From an uncultured Methanobrevibacter sp. (GTDB lineage Archaea > Methanobacteriota > Methanobacteria > Methanobacteriales > Methanobacteriaceae), in contig NZ_CADAJR010000004.1 of the NCBI RefSeq assembly GCF_902788255.1, forward strand, positions 16,556 to 80,555: a DNA stretch of 64,000 bases. The letters run 5' to 3'. The notes beneath the pieces are model-generated. The model was given only the letters and a program-made list of their open reading frames with translations, was not told where the DNA came from and ran no database searches. The translations under genes and the position numbers were made by a program. Positions 26,706 to 35,800 of this stretch are shown piece after piece. The first letter of the stretch is position 1; the number at the start of each line of letters is the position of its first letter.

Positions 26706-26716
26706 TTCAAATTCCC

Positions 26717-27790
26717 CTAAAGATCATTTGGATTTGTTTTTAATAAACATGCTTTTCTAAGTTTTAATAATGTCTTCTTCTTGGTTTTTAGGTCTTCAAC
26801 CTCTTCGAGAATGTTTTCCAAAGGCTCTCTTAAACATTCAACAGGTTCTTTTGTATGTAACCAGTGACAATGTGTACAGTTCCATACACCTTTGCCTTTA
26901 ATCCATTCCCCTCCGGTTGCAGAATCTCCACATGGATAGAAAGGACAATAACAGAAATCACAGTATTGGCCTTCAAAATGGCATGGATAAAATTCACATT
27001 CCCTGTTTGGACCATGTGCCACTTCACCATTCAAGAATTTTTCATAATGATTTTGTGATAACGGATGGATTTTTGACCTTATAACGTATCCTCTTGGTGT
27101 TATTAGCTTGTCATCCTGAACATAGGTTATATCGTTTCCAACTATAAGAGTGCAGGACATGTTTACGATGTCCTCTGTCAGGTCTTTGACCTTGACAATA
27201 GTTGGTTTTGGAGGTTCATAAGTACTGTCAATAATGCCTATTAATGCATCTTCGCCCTTTATGTCCAAAACACATTGCTTGAATCTTCTGAAAGGTTCCT
27301 TACGTGTTTTGCTTATGGGATTATATATTGCAACGATTAGATTTGCCTCAAGTGCATATCTCAACTTCTTTTCTATTTCTGACATTGGAGTTAAAATATT
27401 GCTTAAGCTTATTGCAGCAAAATCATGCAATGGAGCTCCCAGATGGCTTGATGCATAGTTCAGTGCAGATACTCCAGGATAAACCTTTATTTCAACATCT
27501 TCATATTTGCTTACAATCTGATAAAGTACGTTAGCCATTCCAAAGACACCAGGGTCTCCGGAACTAATTAATGAAACGGTTTGGCCTTCCTGACTTTTTT
27601 GAATAGCAAATTCAGCACGTGCTATCTCATCACCCATACCTTTTTTTACAACTTCCTTTCCGTCAAGCAAATCTTCAATCTGGTTAATATATTTCTTATA
27701 ACCAATGACGACATCGGATTCCTCAATAGCTTTAAGGGCACCTAAAGTCATGTTTTCGCGGTTTTGGCCAATTCCTATTACATTAATCAT
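26717..27790 (-). CDS. cbiH: cobalt-precorrin-3 C17-methyltransferase with Cys-rich tail
   Basis: A 357-residue protein. Residues about 1-240 are a tetrapyrrole methylase ([52 protein letters not shown]) that methylates C17 and contracts the corrin ring in anaerobic cobamide synthesis. The C-terminal part (about 255-320) holds nine cysteines in motifs such as [18 protein letters not shown] and CTHCHW, the cysteine-rich small domain of cobamide-linked archaeal proteins, probably metal or Fe-S binding. The ATG follows GTGATAAA. It is upstream of the PhoU-like gene. Confidence 0.88.
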   Translation of the reverse strand: MINVIGIGQNRENMTLGALKAIEESDVVIGYKKYINQIEDLLDGKEVVKKGMGDEIARAEFAIQKSQEGQTVSLISSGDPGVFGMANVLYQIVSKYEDVEIKVYPGVSALNYASSHLGAPLHDFAAISLSNILTPMSEIEKKLRYALEANLIVAIYNPISKTRKEPFRRFKQCVLDIKGEDALIGIIDSTYEPPKPTIVKVKDLTEDIVNMSCTLIVGNDITYVQDDKLITPRGYVIRSKIHPLSQNHYEKFLNGEVAHGPNRECEFYPCHFEGQYCDFCYCPFYPCGDSATGGEWIKGKGVWNCTHCHWLHTKEPVECLREPLENILEEVEDLKTKKKTLLKLRKACLLKTNPNDL

Positions 27791-27797
27791 TTTATCA

Positions 27798-28295
27798 CTA
27801 GTACAATTTTAAAACAGAAGTTATTGTAATTGTATTTTCATCCACTCTCAAACCGTTCTCCTTATATGAGGCATGACCGGTTGCTATAACCTTATATGAT
27901 GGGTTCTGACTTATAACGATTTGACCTGATGTTGAATTTGGTGAAGCATAACCTAACGCTTCAATATTTACAGTGAAATTCTTGTTATCAGTATCTTCAA
28001 ATGTTGTAATGTTCATTGAATCCACATTAACCCCATCAACCTTCGATAGCGATTCCATCTTGAGCGCAACATCTTTTTTGTTGGTTATGTTAACTGGAGA
28101 TGGATCTTTGATTAAAGCCTCATTTACCTTATCAGGACTGAACATTTCCTGGATTTTTGAAACCTGCATATCAATCAATCCCTGAACGTTTGGAGCTTCG
28201 GCTGTAACAATAGTATATGAACTAAAAAGACCTAATTCAAAAAATACAATAAATAACACTATTATCAATACAACTTTTAGTATTTTACTTGCCAT
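27798..28295 (-). CDS. membrane-anchored protein of unknown function
   Basis: A 165-residue protein with one N-terminal hydrophobic segment (residues about 5-30) and a presumably extracellular beta-rich domain (VNIEALGYASPNSTSGQIVISQNPSYKVIATGHASY). It has potential N-glycosylation sites. It does not match a family I can name. It is the first gene of the run into cbiH, with seven bases between them. Confidence 0.6.
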   Translation of the reverse strand: MASKILKVVLIIVLFIVFFELGLFSSYTIVTAEAPNVQGLIDMQVSKIQEMFSPDKVNEALIKDPSPVNITNKKDVALKMESLSKVDGVNVDSMNITTFEDTDNKNFTVNIEALGYASPNSTSGQIVISQNPSYKVIATGHASYKENGLRVDENTITITSVLKLY

Positions 28296-28444
28296 TTTAT
28301 CACAATCATTAATATAGATTATATAATAAGTTAAAATATATTTTTAATATATAATAAATATAACTCAAATTTCAACCCCAAAACAATATTGATTTCAAAA
28401 ATTCTCAAAGTTTATAAACATAGAAAAATAAATTTTTTAACAAT

Positions 28445-30214
28445 ATGTCAACTAATAAAATTCTATTAAAATTTGCAAAAAAGGGAATAAACCTATCACC
28501 TGAAGCTTATGATAAAGTCATCAATGCAGAAAATCCTGTAGATTTTGCATCAAATTTAATAGTTAAATTAAAAAGTGATAAGTTTACTTCTAAAGATCTT
28601 GTTAGCGTCAGTGGTGAAACTGTTGACGAAATTACAGGCAATAAAGTTGCACCAGAAACCAGTAACCAGGACACTTTAATTAAAGACGAAAAAAAAGTTG
28701 ATAAAACACCACAGCCGGAAAACAAAACTACTGAAGCAAAAAAACCTATTGTCGGTTTAAAAAGCACAAATAAAACAGCTGAAGTAAATAACGCTTCTGC
28801 TGAAAAGCCGAAAGTTGAAAAAACAGCTGAAGCTCCCGATGTAAAAACTGAAGTGAAAAAACCGACATCAATAGAAAATCTCAAAAAGGAATCTGACAAA
28901 CCTGAAATACATGTAAATGAGGAAATCGAAAAGGTTTCAGAAACCATTAAGGATACAAAAATCAAGTTCAAAAGAAACGAACAGAAAAGTAACGTTACAT
29001 ATGACTTTAAAATCATTCAGGATACAAGTAAAAAGTCATATACCAGCGGTGAACTTGAAAACCTCATATCCTATTTCAAAAGCAGGTATGAAAAGCTTGC
29101 CAACATTCTATCAAGAAGGCCTGAACTTAGGAATTTTACCAAAATAGCAGATATCGATGACGGAATGGACAGCCTAAGCATGATTTTGATGGTCCGTGAA
29201 ATTAGAACCAGTAAAAACGGCCATAAGATCGTGGAATTTGAAGACGATACCGGAACCATATCTGTTCTCTTTTCTAAAAACAACGAAGAAATGTTTGCCG
29301 AAGCCGAAAAGCTTGTTAAAGATGAGGTTGTGGGTGTCATTGCAAACAAGAGTGATGACAGAAACTTTGCATTCGGCCAGCAGATCATAAATCCGGGTGT
29401 CTTAAGGATACCGGACAAGGAAATGGATTTCGGTATAGTATTCCTTTCAGATGTTCACATAGGAAGTCTGACATTCCTTGAAGATGCATTCCAAAGGTTC
29501 ATTGACTGGATTAACTGTGAAGCCGGTGATGAGGAGCAGAGAAGAGTTGCTGAGGATGTAAAATACCTTATTATCGGTGGGGACATCGTGGACGGTATTG
29601 GTGTATATCCTAACCAGGATAAGGAACTTGCAATCAAGGACATCACAGAACAGTACAATGAGGCTGCAAGATTTCTGGGAAATATCCGAAGCGACATTAA
29701 AATCATTATCGCTCCAGGAAACCACGACGCATCAAGAGTGGCTGAACCACAGCCTGCAGTGCCTGAAGAGTATGCTAAGGCATTGTATGAACTTGACAAC
29801 GTTGAATTTATCTCAAACCCTGGTGTAGTATCACTTGATGGTATTAATGTTTTAATCTACCACGGACGTAGCTTTGACGACATGGTAATGGCAGTTAAGG
29901 AATTCGAGTATGAAAAAAGTGAATTGATCATGGAAGAACTGTTAAAGAAAAGACACCTTGCACCGCTCTATGGTGAAAGAACTCCACTAGCATCAGAACT
30001 TGAAGACTACCTTGTAATAGATGAGGTTCCTGATATTTTCCACACAGGCCACATTCACATTAACAGCTACAAAAGATTCAAGGGCGTTCACTTAATCAAC
30101 TCAGGTACTTTTCAGACACAGACAGAGTTCCAGAAAATCTATAACATCAACCCAACTCCTGCAGAAGTGCCTATCATTCATAAGGGAAAATACAAACATT
30201 ATAAATTCATATGA
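28445..30214 (+). CDS. polB: DNA polymerase D small subunit (DP1)
   Basis: A 589-residue small subunit of archaeal family D polymerase. The N-terminal 200 residues are low-complexity and rich in Lys, Glu, Pro and Thr, a likely flexible linker. An OB fold follows, then the calcineurin-like phosphoesterase with [35 protein letters not shown] and FHTGHIHIN, all metal ligands intact. This gives the 3'-5' exonuclease for proofreading. A TATA-like TTTATAAA about 30 bases before the ATG and no ribosome site suggest a leaderless start. The origin lies 4 kb away. Confidence 0.95.
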   Translation: MSTNKILLKFAKKGINLSPEAYDKVINAENPVDFASNLIVKLKSDKFTSKDLVSVSGETVDEITGNKVAPETSNQDTLIKDEKKVDKTPQPENKTTEAKKPIVGLKSTNKTAEVNNASAEKPKVEKTAEAPDVKTEVKKPTSIENLKKESDKPEIHVNEEIEKVSETIKDTKIKFKRNEQKSNVTYDFKIIQDTSKKSYTSGELENLISYFKSRYEKLANILSRRPELRNFTKIADIDDGMDSLSMILMVREIRTSKNGHKIVEFEDDTGTISVLFSKNNEEMFAEAEKLVKDEVVGVIANKSDDRNFAFGQQIINPGVLRIPDKEMDFGIVFLSDVHIGSLTFLEDAFQRFIDWINCEAGDEEQRRVAEDVKYLIIGGDIVDGIGVYPNQDKELAIKDITEQYNEAARFLGNIRSDIKIIIAPGNHDASRVAEPQPAVPEEYAKALYELDNVEFISNPGVVSLDGINVLIYHGRSFDDMVMAVKEFEYEKSELIMEELLKKRHLAPLYGERTPLASELEDYLVIDEVPDIFHTGHIHINSYKRFKGVHLINSGTFQTQTEFQKIYNINPTPAEVPIIHKGKYKHYKFI

Positions 30215-30223
30215 GGTTATTTG

Positions 30224-30799
30224 ATGAAAAAAAATGTTAATGAAATTATTGAAGTTTCAAATGAAATCTATGACAAGGGCCTTGTTTCCGGAAAGGCCGG
30301 TAATATCAGTGAAAGATTCGGAGATGTAGTGGCAATCACCCCTACTTTGAAATCATTGTCCAACTTATCAGAGGAGGATATTGTTCTAGTGGATATGGAA
30401 GGTAACGTGCTTACACAGGGAAAACCGTCCTCTGAAGTAAACATGCATCTTGAAATCTATAAAAAAAGACCTGATGTCACAGCAATAGTGCATACCCATT
30501 CACCATATGCAACAGGTTTTGCATTTTCAGATAAAAAGCTCAAAAGACTCGAAGGATTTGGAGCGATCAAGACACAATATCTACAGTCCATCGAATATGA
30601 AAAACCTGGAAGTGACGAACTGGCAAAAAGTGCTAGTGAAGGACTTGGCGATGAGGATGTCCTGATTTTAAAAAACCATGGTGTTATCTGTGTTAGTGAT
30701 GATTTAAGAGAGGCTATGCTTCTTGCGGTATTCGTTGAAGAGACCGCTAAAACACAATTTATTACTTTAATGTTAAATTCAGTTGAAGATAATGATTAA
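30224..30799 (+). CDS. class II aldolase (fuculose-1-phosphate aldolase family)
   Basis: A 191-residue zinc aldolase of the araD/fucA family. It shows GLVSGKAGNISERFGD near the N-terminus, PSSEVNMHLEIYKKRPDVTAIVHTHSPYATGF (HTH zinc ligands) and LKNHGVICV. In methanogens, members may supply dihydroxyacetone phosphate or act on other sugar phosphates or methylthioribulose-type substrates, and the substrate cannot be set here. The ATG at 30224 lies six bases after GAGGT, ten bases from polB. The stop overlaps the convergent RHH gene. Confidence 0.88.
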   Translation: MKKNVNEIIEVSNEIYDKGLVSGKAGNISERFGDVVAITPTLKSLSNLSEEDIVLVDMEGNVLTQGKPSSEVNMHLEIYKKRPDVTAIVHTHSPYATGFAFSDKKLKRLEGFGAIKTQYLQSIEYEKPGSDELAKSASEGLGDEDVLILKNHGVICVSDDLREAMLLAVFVEETAKTQFITLMLNSVEDND

Positions 30800-30963
30800 T
30801 CTTCATCTGAAATTACATCTGTTTTGTTTCTGTTTTTCATTCCTTCCTCAATCATTTTTATGATTAAGCCGGATAATGAAGTTTCTTCATCAATTGCAAT
30901 TTTTTTTAATTCCTTTTTTAAATCCTTTGGTAAGTTTATTGTAGTTTTGCTTATATCTGACAT
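30796..30963 (-). CDS. ribbon-helix-helix (CopG-like) DNA-binding protein
   Basis: A 55-residue protein whose N-terminal strand KTTINLPKDL and two helices (KKELKKIAIDEETSL, SGLIIKMIEEGMKN) form a standard ribbon-helix-helix fold. Such proteins act as dimeric repressors, often antitoxins. No toxin gene is next to it: UPF0147 lies on the other strand. It ends in an acidic tail and overlaps the aldolase stop by four bases. It is a real small gene by motif and codon use. Confidence 0.7.
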   Translation of the reverse strand: MSDISKTTINLPKDLKKELKKIAIDEETSLSGLIIKMIEEGMKNRNKTDVISDED

Positions 30964-31108
30964 GTATAATAATTCATTTTTAATTTAATATATATTTTTC
31001 TACGAAAATTATCTAATTACCACAAACTATTTAAATCCATTGGAAACATATATTTACATAATAGTTATCTTACTTGTTTTAAGTTTATTGATTTTGGAGG
31101 GATATAAT

Positions 31109-31357
31109 ATGAGTAACCAAGCAATCGAAGAGGTCTGTGAAATACTTGACTACATTTCAGATAATAATACTGTACCTCGTAACATTAGAGAAGCAGCTAA
31201 TCAATCTTGTGACTTATTAAAAGATGATGAACAAGATCAATCCGTAAGAATAAGTACTGTTCTTGGGAAATTAGATGAAATCAGTAACGACCCTAATATA
31301 CCAGTGCATGCCAGAACTTTAATTTGGGAAGTTTTATCTAAATTAGAAGCTATTTAA
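31109..31357 (+). CDS. UPF0147 family protein
   Basis: An 82-residue helical protein of the UPF0147 family: NQAIEEVCEILDYISDNNTVPRNIREAANQS, then RISTVLGKLDEISNDPNIPVHARTLIWEVLS. It is conserved in euryarchaea, and its role is unknown. The start at 31109 follows GGAGGG at a good distance; a longer in-frame reading would give a hydrophobic leader that the family lacks. An imperfect stem TTAGAAGCTA/TAGCTTTCTAA after the stop, then T-rich DNA, looks like its terminator. Confidence 0.85.
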   Translation: MSNQAIEEVCEILDYISDNNTVPRNIREAANQSCDLLKDDEQDQSVRISTVLGKLDEISNDPNIPVHARTLIWEVLSKLEAI

Positions 31358-31406
31358 ACTAGCTTTCTAAATTTACTCTTTTTTTTAAATATTTTTATAT
31401 AAATAA

Positions 31407-32420
31407 TTAATTGGAAACGGCAATTGATATTGTAATGCCGTCATATGATGTTTTTTTATAAATTAATTTTGAATCGAAACCTGCCATTATCAGTGCTGAA
31501 GGTTCACATACTCCATAGATGCCGAACTTTGAGTATACAAAATCAGATTTGGTAACATCACGGGATTCAAACAATCTCAATTTATCGATTTCCACAAATT
31601 CAACGGGAATTTCTAGTTTATCTGACAATTCCAATATTCCCTTTTCGTCCTTTTTTATCTCGGCAGAGGTTAGCATGTTGACACGTGAAGGCATGATATT
31701 CAAATCATCCAGTGATTTTTTTAACCCATCATAAATCTTTTCACATTCCTTTCCACGCCTGCATCCGATACCTACTACAATCTTTTTCTCTTTTAAAATT
31801 ATCTTATGTTCATCGATTTCAACATGTATTTCATCAACACTTATCTTTGATGAGTAGTAAATCGAGAGGTCGATTTCAAGTGTATTATTGTTCAAGTATT
31901 CAAACAGATAATCGAAATTCTTATTTGGATTGATGGTAAATGACAGTTCATTGCCTTCAAGAATTGCCTTGTTGAAATACAAGATTTCCTTTGTATTGTC
32001 AATTGTCAAATAGAGGTCCTTTGCCAAAACATCAATACCAAGCTTTTTGTTGACATCGGTTGATGTTGTGATTACAGGTGTTGCGTCAATAAGTCCTGAA
32101 ATTTTATGTGCAAGTTCATTTGCACCGCCGAGATGGCCCGAAAGTGTTGATATGACAAAGTTGCCATTGTCATCGATGTTTAAAACAGCAGGATCAGTGA
32201 CTTTTGATTCAACCAATGGAGCAATTGATCTTATCAGTATTCCTGATGCCATAATGGCAATTATTGCATCATATTCATAGAATAGAACCGGAAAATAATT
32301 TTTAACATTCTTGTGATACAGGTCACATCTTATTACAGTTGAATCATCATCCAACTTATCCTTTAATTTCAATGCCAATGTTCTACCTTTATCGGAAACT
32401 GATATGATTGCCATTTTCAT
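31407..32420 (-). CDS. cbiG: cobalt-precorrin 5A hydrolase
   Basis: A 337-residue CbiG that opens the lactone ring of cobalt-precorrin-5A and releases acetaldehyde in anaerobic cobamide synthesis. The N-terminal part shows AIIAIMASGILIRSIAPLVESKVTDPAV and LSGHLGGANELAHKI. The C-terminal part shows IVVGIGCRRGKECEKI and SADIKKDEKG-like text, with the FSKFGIYGVCEPSAL motif. It overlaps the upstream cbiB gene by four bases. Confidence 0.92.
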   Translation of the reverse strand: MKMAIISVSDKGRTLALKLKDKLDDDSTVIRCDLYHKNVKNYFPVLFYEYDAIIAIMASGILIRSIAPLVESKVTDPAVLNIDDNGNFVISTLSGHLGGANELAHKISGLIDATPVITTSTDVNKKLGIDVLAKDLYLTIDNTKEILYFNKAILEGNELSFTINPNKNFDYLFEYLNNNTLEIDLSIYYSSKISVDEIHVEIDEHKIILKEKKIVVGIGCRRGKECEKIYDGLKKSLDDLNIMPSRVNMLTSAEIKKDEKGILELSDKLEIPVEFVEIDKLRLFESRDVTKSDFVYSKFGIYGVCEPSALIMAGFDSKLIYKKTSYDGITISIAVSN

Positions 32421-33442
32421 AATATCACATAGAATAATGTTAATAATAATAAAATTGTTATTGTAAATAAGATAATTGTCAATCTGGATAAGTTAACAGC
32501 CTTTGTAATATCATCCTTTGATATTACTTTATTGTCATCACCTAAAATATAGGTATCCTTTTTTATCAGCTGAATATTCAAAGCTCCCGCTGTTGTTGCC
32601 ATTGTATAACCAGAATTTGGTGAAGGGCATTTTCTGGCATCCCTTCTCATTATTTTATAAGCATTTCTGCCGTCAAGCCTTAACAGGTAAGCTGCCAATA
32701 CAACAAATAGTCCTGACAATCTGGCAGGGATATAATTTAATATATCATCGATTTTTGCCGGGAAAAAACCGATATTCTTAAGCTCATCAGTTTCATAACC
32801 AAGCATTGCATCCTGAGTGTTTGAAATCCTGTATAACATTGGTATCAGCAGTAAATAATATAAATAATCATTTAAAGGATAATATAATATTATTAGACCA
32901 AAAATAAAGTAATAAAAAACAGGTGCAACATATGAGTCAGTGATGTTTTCTGTGAGACTTTCAATAGATGCAGAAACAATGAATGATTCTGTCAGCTCTT
33001 CTGTGTCACGACTCACCAGGTATGATACAAGCTGCCTTGCCTTGTCAATGCTAATGTCCAGTGCATCTTTAACATCAGCAGCTGTCTGCAATAGCATTTT
33101 CACTGAAAATGTTGATGATAAAAGCACTATAAAAACAATTGAAAACAGTAACATGTTGAGTGAAGATACAAGATATATAACATATAATATTACACTTGCA
33201 ACAATACATACACACACTACCAATATTAATCCTGACAGTCTGCTTTTAATTCCAATTAATATTTTTTTAAAAAAACTTATTATTGATCCTATTATAACAA
33301 CAGGATGTATTTTAGTTGGAAGTTCTCCAAATATCAAATCTATCGCTAATGACAATATTAAACTTAATGTAATAAATAAAAACAGATTAAATGAATTTAT
33401 TGTATTAAAATTAAAAAATATAATGTCATTAATATTAATCAT
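32417..33442 (-). CDS. cbiB: adenosylcobinamide-phosphate synthase
   Basis: A 341-residue integral membrane protein that attaches aminopropanol phosphate to adenosylcobyric acid. It shows AIDLIFGELPTKIHPVVIIGSII at the start, SYLVSRDTEELTESFIVSASIESLTENITDSYVAPVFYYFIFG, and KCPSPNSGYTMATTAGALNIQL. Several membrane helices match the family. The exact start among closely spaced ATGs is uncertain. It is co-transcribed with cbiG. Confidence 0.92.
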   Translation of the reverse strand: MININDIIFFNFNTINSFNLFLFITLSLILSLAIDLIFGELPTKIHPVVIIGSIISFFKKILIGIKSRLSGLILVVCVCIVASVILYVIYLVSSLNMLLFSIVFIVLLSSTFSVKMLLQTAADVKDALDISIDKARQLVSYLVSRDTEELTESFIVSASIESLTENITDSYVAPVFYYFIFGLIILYYPLNDYLYYLLLIPMLYRISNTQDAMLGYETDELKNIGFFPAKIDDILNYIPARLSGLFVVLAAYLLRLDGRNAYKIMRRDARKCPSPNSGYTMATTAGALNIQLIKKDTYILGDDNKVISKDDITKAVNLSRLTIILFTITILLLLTLFYVIL

Positions 33443-33505
33443 AGTTTAATTTATATAATTAAAAAATAAATAATTTATTATAAATTTTTTTTAAAAGATG
33501 ATATT

Positions 33506-33988
33506 ATGGATCTTGAAGAAAAAGTAAGACAATGGTTAACAGATGAAGATTTGTTAAGAGAAGCAAAATATGACGAAAATGCAGATTTTCACTACATTAT
33601 AGAATTTCCTAAAGAAAACATAATGGATATCGTTAAACCAACAGATAAGGACTGTTTGATTATTGCCTGCGCTACACAAGTTGCTCCTCAACATATGGAT
33701 TTGATGAAGGCTAGTGATGATATTACCAGGAAAGACTTTCTTATGGAATTGAACTTTGGTTTGAATCAGTTCCTGGTTGATTTTGAACTTCAGGTTGCAC
33801 AGGATATCTTGCAGCAATTTGTTGTAACTGAACAATTGTTTGAAGACGGTTTGAATAAAAATGAATTTATTAGAACCATTAAACGTGTTTTTAAATCAAA
33901 ATTACATTGTATCTGGTTAATCGACCAAAAGTTTGGTCGCCAACAATTTAATGCCTCACCTTCCAATCAGAATGACATGTTCATCTAG
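33506..33988 (+). CDS. DUF2299 family protein
   Basis: A 160-residue soluble protein with the DUF2299 pattern: KVRQWLTDEDLLREAKYDENADFHYIIEFP at the N-terminus, DCLIIACATQVAPQHM, and helical FLMELNFGLNQFLVDFEL. It is found in methanogens, with no known function. It ends right at the replication-origin repeats, and the first origin box begins four bases after its stop. Confidence 0.75.
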   Translation: MDLEEKVRQWLTDEDLLREAKYDENADFHYIIEFPKENIMDIVKPTDKDCLIIACATQVAPQHMDLMKASDDITRKDFLMELNFGLNQFLVDFELQVAQDILQQFVVTEQLFEDGLNKNEFIRTIKRVFKSKLHCIWLIDQKFGRQQFNASPSNQNDMFI

Positions 33989-33991
33989 AGA

Positions 33992-34015
33992 GAGGGAGAT
34001 GCATTTCAAGTGAAA
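33992..34015 (-). repeat. origin recognition box 1
   Basis: The core TTTCAAGTGAAA (34004-34015) matches 11 of 12 consensus bases and is preceded by GAGGGAGATGCA. It starts four bases after the DUF2299 stop. Confidence 0.7.
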
Positions 34016-34022
34016 CACTTTT

Positions 34023-34036
34023 GCGAATATATTCGC
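34023..34036. repeat. perfect palindrome in the origin
   Basis: GCGAATA/TATTCGC, a seven-base perfect inverted repeat without spacer, lies between two origin boxes. It is GC-capped in otherwise AT-rich DNA, so is unlikely to be chance. Confidence 0.5.
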
Positions 34037-34048
34037 GACTGAAGGGGT

Positions 34049-34077
34049 ATATTTCAACTGTAACACTTGAAATATAT
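34049..34077. repeat. inverted pair of origin recognition boxes 2 and 3
   Basis: TTTCAACTGTAA (34052-34063) and TAACACTTGAAA (34061-34072) overlap by three bases in opposite orientation. Together they make a TATATTTCAA...TTGAAATATA inverted repeat. Each matches 11 of 12 consensus bases. Confidence 0.7.
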
Positions 34078-34165
34078 CTTTTTTTATTTTCCTTATTTTT
34101 TGATTTTGAAGTTTGATTAATCCTATTTTTATAATTTACAATTTTTATTGAAATTTTCATATTTT

Positions 34166-34188
34166 TTTACACTTGAAACACACCTCTT
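34166..34188 (+). repeat. origin recognition box 4
   Basis: The core TTACACTTGAAA (34167-34178) is a perfect match followed by CACACCTCTT. The full extended form is shared with box 5, 48 bases downstream. Confidence 0.75.
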
Positions 34189-34214
34189 GATTTTCGGCAT
34201 TTTGAAAAAATACA

Positions 34215-34235
34215 TTACACTTGAAACACACCTCT
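34215..34235 (+). repeat. origin recognition box 5
   Basis: TTACACTTGAAACACACCTC at 34215-34234 is a perfect core plus flank, in the same orientation as box 4. Confidence 0.75.
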
Positions 34236-34323
34236 CTGTCTTTGTGACAAATCATGATAGATTTTTCAAAAGTGGTGTCCAATAGACGATTTGACATCTG
34301 TCAATTCATATTTTTTTGAGATT

Positions 34324-34344
34324 TTTACACTTGAAATTCATATC
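34324..34344 (+). repeat. origin recognition box 6
   Basis: A perfect core TTACACTTGAAA at 34325-34336 with a diverged flank (TTCATATC). It borders the AT-rich stretch before cdc6. Confidence 0.7.
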
Positions 34345-34562
34345 TTTTATTTGAAATTTAACCATTTCATTTTTAAAAAAATATTTTCTTATTAATGTTT
34401 AAATTAAGTTTAAAGAATGCATAATTATTTTAATTTAAATTTATTGGTATTTAGTTTGTATTTCCATTATTCACGAATTTTAGGAGATTTAATTTCACAT
34501 GATTTTTTCAAATTTATTACAATTTTTTCGAAGTTTAATCCAAAACTTTATTTATCAACACT

Positions 34563-34584
34563 TTTATAATATTAACACTGGAAA
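34563..34584 (+). promoter_or_regulatory. cdc6 promoter with an overlapping weak origin box
   Basis: TATA-like TTTATAAT (34563-34570) is followed by TAACACTGGAAA (34573-34584), a 10/12 match to the origin box. It lies between TATA and the expected transcription start. If bound, Orc1/Cdc6 would repress its own gene. Confidence 0.4.
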
Positions 34585-34633
34585 TTATACTTACATCATT
34601 TTATTTTTTTAATGTTAATATTAGGGTGGAAAT

Positions 34634-35800
34634 ATGGGAAATATTTTTGAAGATGAAGAACTTATTAAAAACCGACGTGAAAATCCAATTTTTAAAGACA
34701 AAAAACCTTTAGATCACAGATTTTTACCAGATAAACTTGTTCACAGGGATCATCAAATCAGAGAAATAGCTAAACAATGGGTTGATGTTTTGAATGATGT
34801 TACTCCATCAAATGTGACACTATACGGTAAAACAGGTACCGGTAAAACAGCAGCCTCCAAATTTGCACGTGAACAGTTGATTGAAGCGGCTGATAAAGAT
34901 AATATTTTTGTGAAAATCGAGTACATAAGATGTACCGACTACACAACCGAATATCAGGTTATTGCAGAGTTATGTAATCGTTTAGGAAGGGATGTTCCAA
35001 ACCGTGGTTGGACCAAGGCTGAAGTTGTAAAGGCATTCAGAACCCTTTTTAGAACAAACGCATTTGGTAAAAAATTGCATCTTATAGTTATCCTGGACGA
35101 AATCGATATACTTCTTGAAAAAGACGGCGACGGAATATTATATACACTGACAAGAACAGATAATGTTGCGGTTTTATCAATCAGTAATTACCTTGACTTT
35201 AAGAATCTAATCAAATCAAGAGTTACAAGCAGTTTAAATGATAAGGAAATTGTTTTCCCACCTTACGGAGCAGACCAATTGTCAGATATATTGAATGAAA
35301 GGGCACAACTCTCATTCAGGGATGGTGTACTTGAAGGTGATGTCATTCCATTATGTTCTGCAATGGCGGCCAAAGAAGAAGGTGACGCAAGATATGCTCT
35401 GGATTTACTTAAAAATGCTGGTGAATTGGCTTTCGATGAATTTTCAGAAAAAGTTACAAGCGAACATGTTGTGAAAGCTAAAGACAGAATAGAACACAAT
35501 AAAATAACCGAAATAATAACCACCCTTCCACTTCAACAGCAGAGGGTCCTTGAAGCAATTTTGAATTTAACTAAACAAAAAGAGGAAATCACTTCAGGAA
35601 AACTGTATGAATCATACACTGACATTTCCAAAAGCGATGCAGTAACCTATAGAAGAATTTTTGACTTTATCAATGAACTTGAAATGCTTGGAATTATTTC
35701 AACAAATACCGTTTCACGCGGACGTGGAAAAGGTAGAACCAACATCATCAAACTTCAATGTGATGAAACATTACTCGAAACAGCTCTATACACTATTTAG
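34634..35800 (+). CDS. cdc6: Orc1/Cdc6 replication initiator
   Basis: A 388-residue AAA+ initiator that binds origin boxes and loads MCM. It has Walker A ([14 protein letters not shown], about residues 65-78), Walker B ([14 protein letters not shown]), sensor 1 ([10 protein letters not shown]), sensor 2 in the arginine-rich DARYALDLL region, and a C-terminal winged helix ([31 protein letters not shown]). Length is normal. A AGGGTGG site precedes the ATG. The gene adjoins its presumed origin and overlaps the convergent pyrB by eight bases. Confidence 0.96.
   Translation: MGNIFEDEELIKNRRENPIFKDKKPLDHRFLPDKLVHRDHQIREIAKQWVDVLNDVTPSNVTLYGKTGTGKTAASKFAREQLIEAADKDNIFVKIEYIRCTDYTTEYQVIAELCNRLGRDVPNRGWTKAEVVKAFRTLFRTNAFGKKLHLIVILDEIDILLEKDGDGILYTLTRTDNVAVLSISNYLDFKNLIKSRVTSSLNDKEIVFPPYGADQLSDILNERAQLSFRDGVLEGDVIPLCSAMAAKEEGDARYALDLLKNAGELAFDEFSEKVTSEHVVKAKDRIEHNKITEIITTLPLQQQRVLEAILNLTKQKEEITSGKLYESYTDISKSDAVTYRRIFDFINELEMLGIISTNTVSRGRGKGRTNIIKLQCDETLLETALYTI

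Larger units (their letters stand above)
33989..34633. other. predicted chromosomal replication origin
   Basis: A 645-base non-coding region directly upstream of orc1/cdc6. It contains six good matches to TTACACTTGAAA (10 or more of 12 bases, both orientations), three of them extended by CACACCTC-like flanks, plus one weaker copy near the cdc6 promoter. Boxes near 34.00-34.07 kb face one way or form an inverted pair, and those at 34.17, 34.22 and 34.33 kb face the other way. Between and after them lies very AT-rich DNA (about 34.08-34.17 and 34.34-34.57 kb), suitable as an unwinding element. The box matches the repeats bound by Orc1/Cdc6 in Methanothermobacter. This is family knowledge; origin activity here is inferred. 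Confidence 0.85.

Noticed and set aside
34160..34240. Two equally oriented repeats 48 bases apart, like a CRISPR unit
   Set aside because: Only two such units, with a known origin-box core, and further copies in inverse orientation. No array.
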